Notes: generated from the letters alone by a model not told the origin. Numbered from the stretch's first letter, positions 15,629 to 24,679 are shown. The stretch is DNA of 36,391 nucleotides from Solobacterium sp. (GCA_024680365.1 JAILCN010000010.1:1-36391); one strand, 5' to 3'. Made by a program: numbers and translations.

Positions 15629-16864
15629 ATGAAGTATGTGATCATAAACGGAATTCTTCTGGATGGAACAAGAGATATGAAGCCGCAGTATAGCAGACAG
15701 ATTTTTGTGACCGGTGAACTGATCGAAAAGATCACAGAAGGAGAAGAAATACCGGATGGATATCAGGTGATCGATGCGGCAGGTAAATATATCCTTCCCG
15801 GACTCATCAATATGCATGTGCATCTTGCCGGCAACGGGAAACCGCAGAAAAAACAGCGTGACAACGCAAAGCTGGTCAGGCTGCTGTTTTCCAATCCGAT
15901 CAGTGAGAAAGCGGCAGAGATCCTGGTGGAAAACTACGCAAAGATCGAACTGATGAGCGGTGTGACGACGATCCGCACAGTCGGCGGCCTGAAGGATCTG
16001 GATACGAAACTGCGTGACGCGGTTGAAGCAGGAAAGAAAGACGGTCCGCGTATTCTGGCTGCCAATGAAGGCATTTCCGTGCCGGGCGGTCATATGGCAG
16101 GATCTGTTGCTGTTGCGGCAGAATCGGAAGAGGAAGCTGTAAACCTTGTAAAGAAAGCAGACCGGCAGAACGTCGATCTCATCAAACTGATGATCACCGG
16201 CGGTGTGCTGGATGCGAAAGAAAAAGGTGTTCCCGGAGAAATGAAAATGCCGCCGGAAATGATCCGTGCTGTCTGCAGTGAAGCGCACAGACGCGGCTAT
16301 CTGACAGCTGCCCATACGGAATCAACAGAAGGCGTCATCCAGGCACTGAAGAACGGTGTGGATTCTATTGAGCACGGCGCTGCTCCGACTGCTGAAATGA
16401 TTCATCTTTTTCAGGAAAAGCACGCTTTCCTGACCACGACGCTTTCCCCGGCACTGCCGTACGCGTTCTTTCCGGCAGAGATCTCGCACGCTTCCGAGGT
16501 GGAACAGTACAACGGCAAGGTCGTATTCGACGGCATCCGTGACTGCGCGATCGCGGCTCTTGCCAACGGAATTCCTGTCGCTCTGGGCAATGATGTCGGC
16601 TGTCCCTGGGTCACCCAGTATGACTTCTGGCGCGAACTGGTCTGGTTCCAGAAGTATACCGGTGTGTCCAATGCGTTCGCGATCTATACAGCAACCCTGA
16701 ACAACGCAAACCTTGCCGGCATCGGAAACATTACCGGATCACTGGAAGAGGGAAAGTGCGCGGATCTGATCATGGTGGAAGACGATCCGCTGAAAGATCT
16801 GAAAGTACTGCGCAGTATAAAAACGGTCATGGCGCGCGCCCCCTGTATGAAAAGCCTTCGGTGA
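15629..16864 (+). CDS. Amidohydrolase (imidazolonepropionase/prolidase-like), C-terminus frameshifted
   Basis: 411 residues as written. The first metal motif is INMHVHLAG (H-x-H). Lys in DLIKLMITGG would be the bridging lysine, AAHTESTE and IEHGAAPT carry the next two histidines, and ALGNDVG the catalytic aspartate. The fold is the metal-dependent amidohydrolase TIM barrel acting on amides or dipeptides. ATG 15629 follows AAGGAG. At 16832-16843 the frame slips: the last 12 codons (ARAPCMKSLR and stop) are non-family. The third frame, from 16843, continues LYEKPSVKRNPLIDEQLDKY up to TAA 16906-16908, clearly the original tail. One missing base explains it. The loss of about 20 tail residues may or may not abolish activity. 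Confidence 0.85.
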   Translation: MKYVIINGILLDGTRDMKPQYSRQIFVTGELIEKITEGEEIPDGYQVIDAAGKYILPGLINMHVHLAGNGKPQKKQRDNAKLVRLLFSNPISEKAAEILVENYAKIELMSGVTTIRTVGGLKDLDTKLRDAVEAGKKDGPRILAANEGISVPGGHMAGSVAVAAESEEEAVNLVKKADRQNVDLIKLMITGGVLDAKEKGVPGEMKMPPEMIRAVCSEAHRRGYLTAAHTESTEGVIQALKNGVDSIEHGAAPTAEMIHLFQEKHAFLTTTLSPALPYAFFPAEISHASEVEQYNGKVVFDGIRDCAIAALANGIPVALGNDVGCPWVTQYDFWRELVWFQKYTGVSNAFAIYTATLNNANLAGIGNITGSLEEGKCADLIMVEDDPLKDLKVLRSIKTVMARAPCMKSLR

Positions 16865-16923
16865 AACGGAATCCTCTGATCGATGAACAGCTGGATAAAT
16901 ACCTTTAAAGAAAGGACGGATTT

Positions 16924-17802
16924 ATGACTTTTGAGATCCGGAAAATGGAAACGGATGAAGAGATCCGCGGCAAGGCATATGTTCACTGGAAGTCATGGCA
17001 GGAAACATATCCCGGGCTGATCGATCAGAACTATCTGAATGCCCTGACACTTGAAAAATGTGAAGCGATCGCTTACCGCTGGCCGGACAATATACTGATC
17101 GCGGCTGCTGAGGGTAACGTGATCGGTTTCTGCGGGTGCGGACAGTGCCGGGATGAAGACATGCAGGATACCGGTGAGATCTTCGCGATCTATGTGCTGC
17201 AGGAATATCAGGGCAGAGGCATCGGTTTTGCTCTGATGCAGGCGGCGCTGGATCTTCTTGCCTATGACAGGATGGTTTTATGGGTCCTGCAGGGCAATAA
17301 AAAAGCAATACGGTTTTATCAGAAATGCGGCTTCTCTTTTGACGGCTGCGGCAAAGATATCTTGCTTGGCAGTGCTGTCAGGGAAGTGAGAATGATAAAA
17401 GAGAGGGATCACAGGATGGATCATATGTTTGAAGAATTTGACTTCAATGCGAAGCCGGAAAAACTGATCACAGAGATCAATGGCATGAAACTGCCGGAAG
17501 ATTACCTTTCCTTCATGCGTGAACATAACGGCGGAGAAGGACCGATCGGCAGAAATAACTATGGCTGTTTCTACCGGTTGGAAGAGCTGGAAGAAGTCAG
17601 CGAAGAATATGACGTGCAGAACAGCTGGCCGGGATATGTTGTGATCGGCTCAGACATGGGCGGAGAGCTCTGGGCGTATCATCCGGAAAAGAAGATCTAC
17701 TGTCAGATCGACAGCAGCAATATCAGCGATGATACATATCATACGGTCTCAGCTTCTTTTGAGGAATTTCTGATCAATATGGATCAGGAACTGGAAGGAT
17801 GA
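16924..17802 (+). CDS. GNAT acetyltransferase fused to SMI1/KNR4 (SUKH) domain
   Basis: 292 residues. Residues 1-160 are a GNAT: GNVIGFCGCGQC, then GEIFAIYVLQEYQGRGIGFALM with acetyl-CoA loop QGRGIG, and NKKAIRFYQKCGF. Residues 165-292 are a SUKH/SMI1-KNR4 domain (MKLPEDYLSFMREHNGGEGP, GELWAYHPEKKIY, TYHTVSASFEEFL). SUKH proteins are best known as immunity proteins of contact-dependent and polymorphic toxins. Inside the frame, GAGAGGG at 17401-17407 stands 8 bases before ATG 17416, so a separate 128-residue SUKH protein could also be made. Either a true fusion or two genes whose stop was lost. Confidence 0.82.
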   Translation: MTFEIRKMETDEEIRGKAYVHWKSWQETYPGLIDQNYLNALTLEKCEAIAYRWPDNILIAAAEGNVIGFCGCGQCRDEDMQDTGEIFAIYVLQEYQGRGIGFALMQAALDLLAYDRMVLWVLQGNKKAIRFYQKCGFSFDGCGKDILLGSAVREVRMIKERDHRMDHMFEEFDFNAKPEKLITEINGMKLPEDYLSFMREHNGGEGPIGRNNYGCFYRLEELEEVSEEYDVQNSWPGYVVIGSDMGGELWAYHPEKKIYCQIDSSNISDDTYHTVSASFEEFLINMDQELEG

Positions 17803-17824
17803 AAGCAGTGCAGCGGAGGTTTTT

Positions 17825-18430
17825 ATGAGGGAACTGATCAATGATCCATTTTATGAAATGATAAAAAACTATCCGGACTGCCTGATCGATTACTGTCTGA
17901 TCGGGGATGCTGCGCTGTATCAGGGATACCGTTCTCATAAAGACGCGGTGCTGTTTGCGATGCTGAAAGTGATCGAGAGATATATCGAAAGACAGCTGAG
18001 ATCAGAACTTGAATACCGGAGAAAGATCGGGGATGAACCGTTTCCCTGGAATCTGGATATCGGAAAAGCGTCGGCAGCTCAGATCACATCTTCCGAGCTT
18101 CTCCATTTGCCGGAAATTCTCGGAAAAGACAGGAACGGAAATACTGTATACGACTGTAAATTGCCGGATCCTCTGGAAGGAGATCAGATTCCATACTGGT
18201 ACGCTTTCTGGGAAACACTGCATACATCAGGGTATGGACCGGATGAATTCCGACGGGTCAATGCTGTGCTGTTTCCCGGCGGCGGTGAAAACCTGGAAGT
18301 CTGGCAGTGGACAACAGACTGGTCCAATTACTTTGAAGCCGGTCATGAATGGTGGGGAACAGCATGCTGGAGCGTTTATGATCCGGATCTGAAAAGATAT
18401 GCTGTGATCATGGCGTCCGCCACAGACTGA
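17825..18430 (+). CDS. Hypothetical protein downstream of the SUKH domain
   Basis: 201 residues, soluble. The N-terminal half is helical (HKDAVLFAMLKVIERYIERQ). The C-terminal half is Trp/Tyr rich: YWYAFWETLHTSGYG, then LEVWQWTTDWSNYFEAGHEW and WGTACWSVYDP. I do not recognise a named family. GCGGAGG precedes the ATG and only 22 bases separate it from the SUKH gene, so the two are probably co-transcribed. The neighbourhood makes an immunity-type role thinkable, but nothing in the protein shows it. Confidence 0.68.
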   Translation: MRELINDPFYEMIKNYPDCLIDYCLIGDAALYQGYRSHKDAVLFAMLKVIERYIERQLRSELEYRRKIGDEPFPWNLDIGKASAAQITSSELLHLPEILGKDRNGNTVYDCKLPDPLEGDQIPYWYAFWETLHTSGYGPDEFRRVNAVLFPGGGENLEVWQWTTDWSNYFEAGHEWWGTACWSVYDPDLKRYAVIMASATD

Positions 18431-18461
18431 GAAACAGAATCAGTCAGAAAAGGAAACTGTA

Positions 18462-19262
18462 ATGAAAGAAATGATCCTGAAAACAGACAAGGGAAATGTC
18501 TTTTACTGGCAGCCGGACAGCTGGAACGCTGAAGCCGATACGATAGTCTTTCTTCATGGACTCACCGCAGATCACACCATGTTTGACGGACAGATCTCCT
18601 ATTTTGAAAAGGATTATAATATCCTGACCTGGGATACGCCGGCGCATGGCCGATCAAGACCGTTTGAAGCATTTGATTTCAATGATACATCTGAGTACAT
18701 GAAGCAGATTCTGGACCGGTGCGGCATTGAGCAGGTGATCCTGGCCGGGCAGTCGCTGGGCGGCTATCTTTCCCAGTCATTCATCAAACGGTATCCTGAA
18801 CGTGTCAGAGCGTTCATTGCGATCGACAGTTCACCCTACGGATGGGAATACTATTCAAAGTCTGATATCTGGATCGTGAGACAGATCGAATGGATGGCAC
18901 GTCTGTATCCGTTCACAATGCTCAAAAAAGCGATGGCCAGACAGGTATCTGTCACGAAAGCCGGCTATGAGAATATGATGGAGATGCTGGCGCCGTATGA
19001 GAAAAACGAGATGTGTCATCTGATGGGGATCGGCTATGCCGGATTTCTGGATGATAACAGTTATCTGAATATCGATTGTCCGGTGCTTCTGATCCTTGGT
19101 GAGAAAGACAGGACCGGTAAAGTAGCGCATTATAACAAAGTGTGGAGCAGGAAGACCGGATTTCCGCTGAAAGTGATCCCTGGTGCAGCACACAATGTAA
19201 ATGTGGATCAGCCGCAGGCTGTCAATGAAGCAGTACAGGAATTTCTGAAAAAAGTACTGTAA
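18462..19262 (+). CDS. Alpha/beta hydrolase
   Basis: 266 residues. The oxyanion region is VFLHGLTADHTMF, the nucleophile elbow GQSLGG with Ser98, the acid probably the Asp in ILGEKDRTG, and the base His in GAAHNVNVD. The mobile lid follows the elbow (residues about 120-190). It resembles the broad esterase / C-C hydrolase class; the substrate is not predictable. An AAGGAAA site precedes the ATG. The stop is 13 bases before the HD-domain gene, so the two are probably one transcript. Confidence 0.9.
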   Translation: MKEMILKTDKGNVFYWQPDSWNAEADTIVFLHGLTADHTMFDGQISYFEKDYNILTWDTPAHGRSRPFEAFDFNDTSEYMKQILDRCGIEQVILAGQSLGGYLSQSFIKRYPERVRAFIAIDSSPYGWEYYSKSDIWIVRQIEWMARLYPFTMLKKAMARQVSVTKAGYENMMEMLAPYEKNEMCHLMGIGYAGFLDDNSYLNIDCPVLLILGEKDRTGKVAHYNKVWSRKTGFPLKVIPGAAHNVNVDQPQAVNEAVQEFLKKVL

Positions 19263-19275
19263 AGAACAGGAGAGT

Positions 19276-19779
19276 ATGATGATCACAGTCAGTGAAGCAA
19301 TTGAAAAGATGATCGGATACTGTAAGGGAAACCAGTATGATATCTGTCATTTTCTGAAAGTCTGGGCATACGCGAAGACGATCGGAGAACTGGAACACTT
19401 GGATGAAACAACCCAAAAGACGCTGGAATACGCAGCCATCGTGCATGATATTGCCTGCCAGGATCTCCGGAAACAGTATGGCAATGCGCCGCATCCTCTG
19501 CAGGAAAAGTTCGGAACAGGTCGTGCGGAAGAATTCTATAAAGACAGCGGTATGGATGAAAACATGCTGGCAAGGATCTGCTGGCTGGTCGGACACCATC
19601 ATACATTTCATGATGTTGACGGACTGGATCACAGGATCCTGCTGGAAGCTGATTTCCTGGTGAATGCGGGGGAACAGGAAAAATACCGCAAAGCAACGGA
19701 TGAGTTCAGACAGAATGTTTTCCGGACAGAGACCGGGATCAGACTGCTGAACGAAATGTATGCGAAACCGCAGGAGTAA
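19276..19779 (+). CDS. HD-domain metal-dependent phosphohydrolase
   Basis: 167 residues. Metal ligands are visible: His25 (CHFLKVW), the pair His57-Asp58 (AAIVHDIA), His107-His109 (VGHHHTF) and Asp126 (LEADFLVN). This is the order expected of a single HD domain that hydrolyses phosphomonoesters or nucleotides. AGGAGAG stands before ATG ATG; either could start. It sits between an alpha/beta hydrolase and a methyltransferase in a tight run and has no obvious pathway link with them. Confidence 0.9.
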   Translation: MMITVSEAIEKMIGYCKGNQYDICHFLKVWAYAKTIGELEHLDETTQKTLEYAAIVHDIACQDLRKQYGNAPHPLQEKFGTGRAEEFYKDSGMDENMLARICWLVGHHHTFHDVDGLDHRILLEADFLVNAGEQEKYRKATDEFRQNVFRTETGIRLLNEMYAKPQE

Positions 19780-19799
19780 CAGAGCAGGAGGATTTTTGC

Positions 19800-20594
19800 A
19801 TGGACAGTGTAAACAGAACACTCTATATTCCTCTGTATGGAAAATCATATGTCAGCCGGAAAAACATCATTCTCCGCGATCCGAAAGCGGAAGAGATCTG
19901 GGACACAGAAGGTTTCGCGCTGAAGGGAAAATCAAGATCAAAGTGGCTTGCGTACAACATGGCAATGCGGGCCAGAGTGTTTGATGACTGGACTGCCCGG
20001 ATGATTGCCGGACATCCGCATGCGGCCGTGATCCATGCCGGATGCGGTCTGGACAGCCGTTGCCTGCGTGTCAGTGAACCGTATGAAACATGGTATGACT
20101 GCGATCTTCCGGATGTAATCAGCGTCAGGAAAAGATATTACCGCGAAACTGATGCGTACCATATGATCAGCCTGGACGCTTCGGATCCTTCCCAGACCGC
20201 TCAGCTTCCTGACAGGAAAGAAGCTGTTGTCGTGATGGAAGGTCTCAGCATGTATCTGTCTTCGGAGCAGCTGAGAGGCTTCTTCTCTGCTCTGCAGGAA
20301 AAATATGAATCTTTGTATATCCTGATGGATGTATATACAGTCTTTGGAGCGAAGGCGTCAAAATACAAGAATCCTGTGAATGACGTGGGCGTCAGTGTGC
20401 TGTACGGCATCGATGACATGGATGAACTGCTGTCCGGACTTGAGATCCGTTTCAAAGCCGAGCATACCTTTACGCCAGACCGACTGATCAATGAACTGAA
20501 ACCTGCGGAGAAGATTTTTTTCCGGATCCTGTTTACCGGCAGGATGTACGGAAAGATCTATCGTCTTTATGAACTTGTGAAGGAGAGCGTATGA
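19800..20594 (+). CDS. SAM-dependent methyltransferase, leucine carboxyl methyltransferase (LCMT/PPM) family
   Basis: 264 residues. SAM-binding motif I is AVIHAGCGLDSRCLRV at about residues 76-91. WYDCDLPDVISVRKRYY is the acidic loop with the family's D-x-P-x-V-x-x-x-K/R. VVVMEGLSMYLSSEQLRGFF is the post-II helix. This set is diagnostic of the LCMT/PPM1 group, whose bacterial members methylate carboxylates of small molecules, including polyketides. CAGGAGGA precedes the ATG. Its last codons overlap the next ATG by 4 bases. Confidence 0.9.
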   Translation: MDSVNRTLYIPLYGKSYVSRKNIILRDPKAEEIWDTEGFALKGKSRSKWLAYNMAMRARVFDDWTARMIAGHPHAAVIHAGCGLDSRCLRVSEPYETWYDCDLPDVISVRKRYYRETDAYHMISLDASDPSQTAQLPDRKEAVVVMEGLSMYLSSEQLRGFFSALQEKYESLYILMDVYTVFGAKASKYKNPVNDVGVSVLYGIDDMDELLSGLEIRFKAEHTFTPDRLINELKPAEKIFFRILFTGRMYGKIYRLYELVKESV

Positions 20595-21136
20595 TTGAGT
20601 TAGCGGCTCTGCTGAGAGGGATCAATGTCAGCGGAAAAAACAGGATCGCGATGGCAGACCTGAAGAAAGGTTTTGAAGCACTCGGGTTCGCGGATGTCAG
20701 GACATATCTTAACAGCGGGAATGTGCTGTTTTCCTGCGGCTGTGAAGATACAGGTTCAGTAACAGAAATGATCGAAACAATGATCCATGAATGTTTTGGT
20801 CTGGAAATACCGGTGATGGTCATTTCCATTGCTGGACTGGCTGACATTCTGGATCACGCGCCGGAGTGGTGGGGCAGCGATGATCCTGGCATTTACGACA
20901 ATCTGATCTTCATTCTTCCGCCTGCGGATTTCAAAGAGATCTATGATGAGATCGGAGAAGTGAAAGAAGGACTGGAACAGATCATGTCATACAAAGATGT
21001 GATCTTCTGGTCGTTTGACAGAAAACAGTACCAGAAAACGAACTGGTGGCCGAAAACGGCAGGAACGGATGCTGCCCGGAAACTGACGATCCGCACGGCG
21101 AATACCGTCAGAAAACTTGCAGGAATGAGGAAATAA
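20591..21136 (+). CDS. DUF1697 protein
   Basis: 181 residues, beginning IELAALLRGINVSGKNRIAM and followed by LGFADVRTYLNSGNVLFSC, the signature of DUF1697. The end, RTANTVRKLAGM, is also typical (family members close with N-T-x-x-K-L). Function is unknown across the family; the fold is alpha/beta and cytosolic. It starts by an ATGA overlap with the methyltransferase, and the next gene follows after one base, so these three are surely co-translated. Confidence 0.92.
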   Translation: MIELAALLRGINVSGKNRIAMADLKKGFEALGFADVRTYLNSGNVLFSCGCEDTGSVTEMIETMIHECFGLEIPVMVISIAGLADILDHAPEWWGSDDPGIYDNLIFILPPADFKEIYDEIGEVKEGLEQIMSYKDVIFWSFDRKQYQKTNWWPKTAGTDAARKLTIRTANTVRKLAGMRK

Positions 21137-21137
21137 C

Positions 21138-21623
21138 ATGAGAGCTGAAAGAGCAGGGATCAATGACATTGAACAGCTGACGGAACTGCGGATCGCGTAT
21201 CTGCGGGAGGACAACGGCAGTCTGGATCCGGCAGACGAGAAAATGATCCGGGATGAACTTCCGGCGTATTTCCGCTGTCATCTGGATCAGGATCTTTTTG
21301 TCTGGTGTGTGCGGAAGGAAGGAAACATTGTTTCCTGTGCGTTTCTTCTGACTGTCATGAAGCCGATGAGTCCTGCTTTCATCAGAGGAAGGACAGGCAC
21401 TGTGCTGAATGTATATACGGTCCCGGAGAGCCGTCATCAGGGCTGTGCCCGGATGATCATGGAAGCACTTCTGAAGGACGCTGCAGAGATGGATCTGGAC
21501 GTCATTGACCTGAAGGCGACAGATGCCGGCTGTCCTCTGTACAGAGCGGTTGGATTTGCGGATGATGTTTCCCATTACCGCAATATGAAATGGAAAAATA
21601 AAAGAACGGGTGAACCGAAATGA
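21138..21623 (+). CDS. GNAT N-acetyltransferase
   Basis: 161 residues. It opens RAERAGINDIEQLTELRIAY, typical of small GNATs. GTVLNVYTVPESRHQGCARM gives the core strand and acetyl-CoA loop SRHQGCA (Gln/Arg-x-x-G-x-A). VIDLKATDAGCPLYRAVGF gives the last helix. The acetyl-acceptor is unknown. It starts one base after the DUF1697 stop and overlaps the next GNAT by ATGA, so two acetyltransferases are encoded back to back with little sequence likeness, which argues against a recent duplication. Confidence 0.88.
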   Translation: MRAERAGINDIEQLTELRIAYLREDNGSLDPADEKMIRDELPAYFRCHLDQDLFVWCVRKEGNIVSCAFLLTVMKPMSPAFIRGRTGTVLNVYTVPESRHQGCARMIMEALLKDAAEMDLDVIDLKATDAGCPLYRAVGFADDVSHYRNMKWKNKRTGEPK

Positions 21624-22153
21624 TACGGATCAGACCATACAAGCCCTGTGACGCGGAAACGATCCTGTCATGGTGCAGAGATGAAGAAACCTTTCAGATG
21701 TGGGGAGGAAGTCATCTCGGGAGCTTTCCGCTCAGTGCGGAACAGATGAATCATAAATACTTTTCTGAAAACGGCGGATGCGCGGAAGCGGACAACTTCT
21801 TTCCGATGACGGCTTTTGATGACGGTCAGATGATCGGACATTTTATCATCCGCTATGTAAACGAAGACTGCAGAACACTGCGGTTCGGCTGGGTGATCGT
21901 TGATGATACCCTGCGCGGAAAGAAATACGGACAGCGGATGCTGCAGCTCGGCCTGAAATATGCCTTTGAGATCCTTGGCGCGGATCGGGTGACGATCGGT
22001 GTGTATGAAACAAATGAGCCTGCTTACAGGTGTTATCTGCGTGCCGGATTCCGGCTTTGTACAGAAGAATGCAAGCAGGAAGAAGTGAATGGCAGAACAT
22101 GGAGTATTCTGGAACTGTGCATCACAAAAGATGCATACTCTGAACAGAGATGA
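21620..22153 (+). CDS. GNAT N-acetyltransferase, RimJ/RimL type
   Basis: 177 residues. It starts MIRIRPYKPCDAETILSWCR, with the tryptophan-containing WGGSHLGSFPL region. The core strand is TLRFGWVIVDDTLRGKKYGQ, where RGKKYGQRM is the acetyl-CoA loop. The last helix reads NEPAYRCYLRAGFRLC. It is coupled to the previous GNAT by a 4-base overlap and followed after 12 bases by the serine hydrolase lipoprotein. Confidence 0.88.
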   Translation: MIRIRPYKPCDAETILSWCRDEETFQMWGGSHLGSFPLSAEQMNHKYFSENGGCAEADNFFPMTAFDDGQMIGHFIIRYVNEDCRTLRFGWVIVDDTLRGKKYGQRMLQLGLKYAFEILGADRVTIGVYETNEPAYRCYLRAGFRLCTEECKQEEVNGRTWSILELCITKDAYSEQR

Positions 22154-22165
22154 AAGGATGGGGAT

Positions 22166-24046
22166 ATGAAAATACATTTGATCTGTTTCCTGTCGGCTGT
22201 AATGATGGCAGGACTGCTTGCCGGATGCGGCAGTGAGAAAAAGACACCTGCTGAAACAGCTGATCTGCCGAAGTGGGAGTGGCAGAGTGATGTGACATTC
22301 CCGGACTGGAAATCATCCCGCAGTTCAAATACAGCTGCCAATAACCGGCTTGGTTTCATAATGTACAGCGGACAGGGAAGCATCTATATTACACCGGAAG
22401 AAGGATGCACACAGTTTACCCTGTATATCAATGACAGGAAGGTGGATCTTGATCTTCCTGAGGCAGGAAAAACCATCAGGGCTGATATATCCGCATATAC
22501 AAGAAACGGGATCAATTCCCTGCAGGTCAGTGATATAAAAACAGGAAAAATACGTGTCTGCATTCCGTATCCGTCTGTGATCAGCGGAAAACCGGAAGAT
22601 GCGGGGATCTCCGGTGAGTCACTGGATCTGATCAGCCGCATCATTTCCGCGGACATTGCGAACGGGTTTTCCAGCGCCCAGCTGGCTGTGATCAAAGACG
22701 GCCGTCTTGTCTATGAAAACGCCTGGGGAAAGGTGAAGACATACGACGAAACCGGTGCGCCTGTGGAAAGCAGCAGTGTGAACAGTGACACCCTCTATGA
22801 TCTGGCATCCAACACAAAGATGTACAGCGTCAACTATGCGGTTCAGCATCTGCTCGATCAGGGAAAGATCGATCTTGATGCGAGGATCACTGACATTCTC
22901 GGACAGAGATATGCTGAAGATACGATCCGGATCGATTATGCAGGATATGAACCTGTCACGCTGGAAGAACATAAGGCGCGGAAGGCTAAGCAGACAGTGC
23001 GTGATCTTCTGATGCATCAGGGCGGATTTCCTCCCGGACCGCATTATTACAATGACCGGTATGATCATGCGTCACAGTATTATGATTCAGATTCAGGCAA
23101 TGTAATCTATACAGGCACCGGCGCAGATGAAAAGACACGCAGTGAGACTCTGGAAGCCATCTTTAAAACACCGCTGATGTATGAACCGGGAACAGATGAT
23201 ATCTACAGTGACATGGATTACATGGTGCTGTGCTGCTGCGTGGAGAAGATCACAGGAATGCGTCTGGATCAGTATCTGAAGGAAACATTCTTTGATCCGA
23301 TGGGTCTTTCCCATATCTGTTATGATCCTCTGCAGAACGGTTTTTCGAAAGAAGACTGCGCCGCAACGGAACTGATGGGCAACAGCCGGGCAGGCAGGCT
23401 TCACTTTACCGGCATCCGTGAATACACGCTGCAGGGTGAGGTGCACGATCCCAACGCGTACTACTGCATGAACAGCATATCCGGTCATGCCGGTCTGTTC
23501 GCCAGCGCGTCGGATCTGGCTAGGCTTGCCTCGGTGATGCTGACAGGCGGCTATGAAGGACACAGGTTTTTCTCCCGGGATACGATCGATCTGTTTGTCA
23601 CACCGAAGAACGCCTCGGCACCGTATTACGGACTGGGCTGGTGGCGGGAAGCAGACAGAAGAAGAGATACCTATTTCGGTTCGGTGAGCAGTTCAGCGGT
23701 TTACGGGCATCAGGGCTTTACCGGGACGCTGACAATGATCGATCCTTCAAAAAACCTTGTTGTTGTATTCCTGACAAACAAGATCCACAGCACGATGCGA
23801 ATGGACGATGATACACTGAGCCAGTATGACGGCGGTTTCTATACGACAGCGTCTCTTGGCTTTGTGCCGCAGATACTGGAGATCGGAATGAATGGAAACG
23901 CAGACCGGGAAGTGTACCGCAGTCTTGTCTTTGATATGGCGGCGGACAAGGAGAGGATCCTGACGGACTACGGGATCGTGGATCCGGAACATCCTCACAA
24001 CAAGGCTTTGAAAGCTCTTCGCGAAGTTTTGGAACAGATGAAGTAA
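22166..24046 (+). CDS. Serine hydrolase (class C beta-lactamase family) lipoprotein
   Basis: 626 residues. A signal peptide ends in lipobox LLAGC with lipidated Cys21, so the enzyme should be anchored outside the cytoplasmic membrane. An N-terminal beta-rich part (about 35-140) precedes the PF00144 domain. The nucleophile motif S-x-x-K is S215-N-T-K218; the Y-x-N-equivalent is YSDMDY, with Asp replacing Asn as in esterase-like members; and the third motif is GHQGFTG. Family roles include D-alanyl-D-alanine carboxypeptidase, esterase and N-acetylmuramic-acid-ether related hydrolases. True beta-lactamase activity is not implied. It is the longest gene of the run. Confidence 0.9.
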   Translation: MKIHLICFLSAVMMAGLLAGCGSEKKTPAETADLPKWEWQSDVTFPDWKSSRSSNTAANNRLGFIMYSGQGSIYITPEEGCTQFTLYINDRKVDLDLPEAGKTIRADISAYTRNGINSLQVSDIKTGKIRVCIPYPSVISGKPEDAGISGESLDLISRIISADIANGFSSAQLAVIKDGRLVYENAWGKVKTYDETGAPVESSSVNSDTLYDLASNTKMYSVNYAVQHLLDQGKIDLDARITDILGQRYAEDTIRIDYAGYEPVTLEEHKARKAKQTVRDLLMHQGGFPPGPHYYNDRYDHASQYYDSDSGNVIYTGTGADEKTRSETLEAIFKTPLMYEPGTDDIYSDMDYMVLCCCVEKITGMRLDQYLKETFFDPMGLSHICYDPLQNGFSKEDCAATELMGNSRAGRLHFTGIREYTLQGEVHDPNAYYCMNSISGHAGLFASASDLARLASVMLTGGYEGHRFFSRDTIDLFVTPKNASAPYYGLGWWREADRRRDTYFGSVSSSAVYGHQGFTGTLTMIDPSKNLVVVFLTNKIHSTMRMDDDTLSQYDGGFYTTASLGFVPQILEIGMNGNADREVYRSLVFDMAADKERILTDYGIVDPEHPHNKALKALREVLEQMK

Positions 24047-24058
24047 AGGAGTACAGTC

Positions 24059-24679
24059 ATGTCACAGTACGAAAGAATGCTGCAGGGGCTGATCTATGAT
24101 CCGGCAGATCCTGAGATCATGGCAGAACAGAGTCAGTATCAGAAAAAAGTATATGAATTCAATCTGCTGAGACCGGAAGATGCGGAACTGAAACAGAAAT
24201 ATATGAAGGAAGTATTCGCGGAGTGCGGAGTGAACTGCTATATCGAGCTGCCGCTGCGGGCTAACTGGGGAGGACATCATCTGCATTTCGGAAACAATGT
24301 CTATGCCAACTTCAATCTGACAGTGGTGGATGATGGTCATATCTATGTCGGCGACAATGTCATGTTCGCTCCGAACGTGACGATCGCGACGGCCAATCAC
24401 CCGATGGAACCGTCTCTGCGCAGAAGAGGCATGCAGTATGTCCGCGACGTGCATATTGAAGAGAATGTCTGGATCGGATCCAATGTTGTGATTTGTCCGG
24501 GAGTGACGATCGGCGCGAATTCTGTCATCGGGGCAGGCAGCGTCGTGACAAGAGATATCCCCGCATATTCGTTTGCGGCCGGAACGCCATGCCGCGTGCT
24601 CCGGACGATCTCAACGTGGGACCATTCGTATTTCTGGCGTGACGAGCCAATTGACTGGGAGAATCTGATCAATGACTGA
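24059..24679 (+). CDS. Maltose/galactoside O-acetyltransferase-like hexapeptide acetyltransferase
   Basis: 206 residues. An N-terminal helical cap (SQYERMLQGLIYDPADPEI) is followed by left-handed beta-helix repeats. Conserved family stretches are NFNLTVVDDGHIYVGDNVMF and IATANHPMEPSLRR, with the catalytic His in ANHP, then NVWIGSNVVICPGVTIGANS and VIGAGSVVTRDIP. This is the LacA/Maa type, which transfers acetyl from acetyl-CoA to sugars such as galactosides or maltose. GGAGTACAGTC precedes the ATG. It overlaps the following GNAT by 8 bases, so they form one operon. Confidence 0.93.
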   Translation: MSQYERMLQGLIYDPADPEIMAEQSQYQKKVYEFNLLRPEDAELKQKYMKEVFAECGVNCYIELPLRANWGGHHLHFGNNVYANFNLTVVDDGHIYVGDNVMFAPNVTIATANHPMEPSLRRRGMQYVRDVHIEENVWIGSNVVICPGVTIGANSVIGAGSVVTRDIPAYSFAAGTPCRVLRTISTWDHSYFWRDEPIDWENLIND

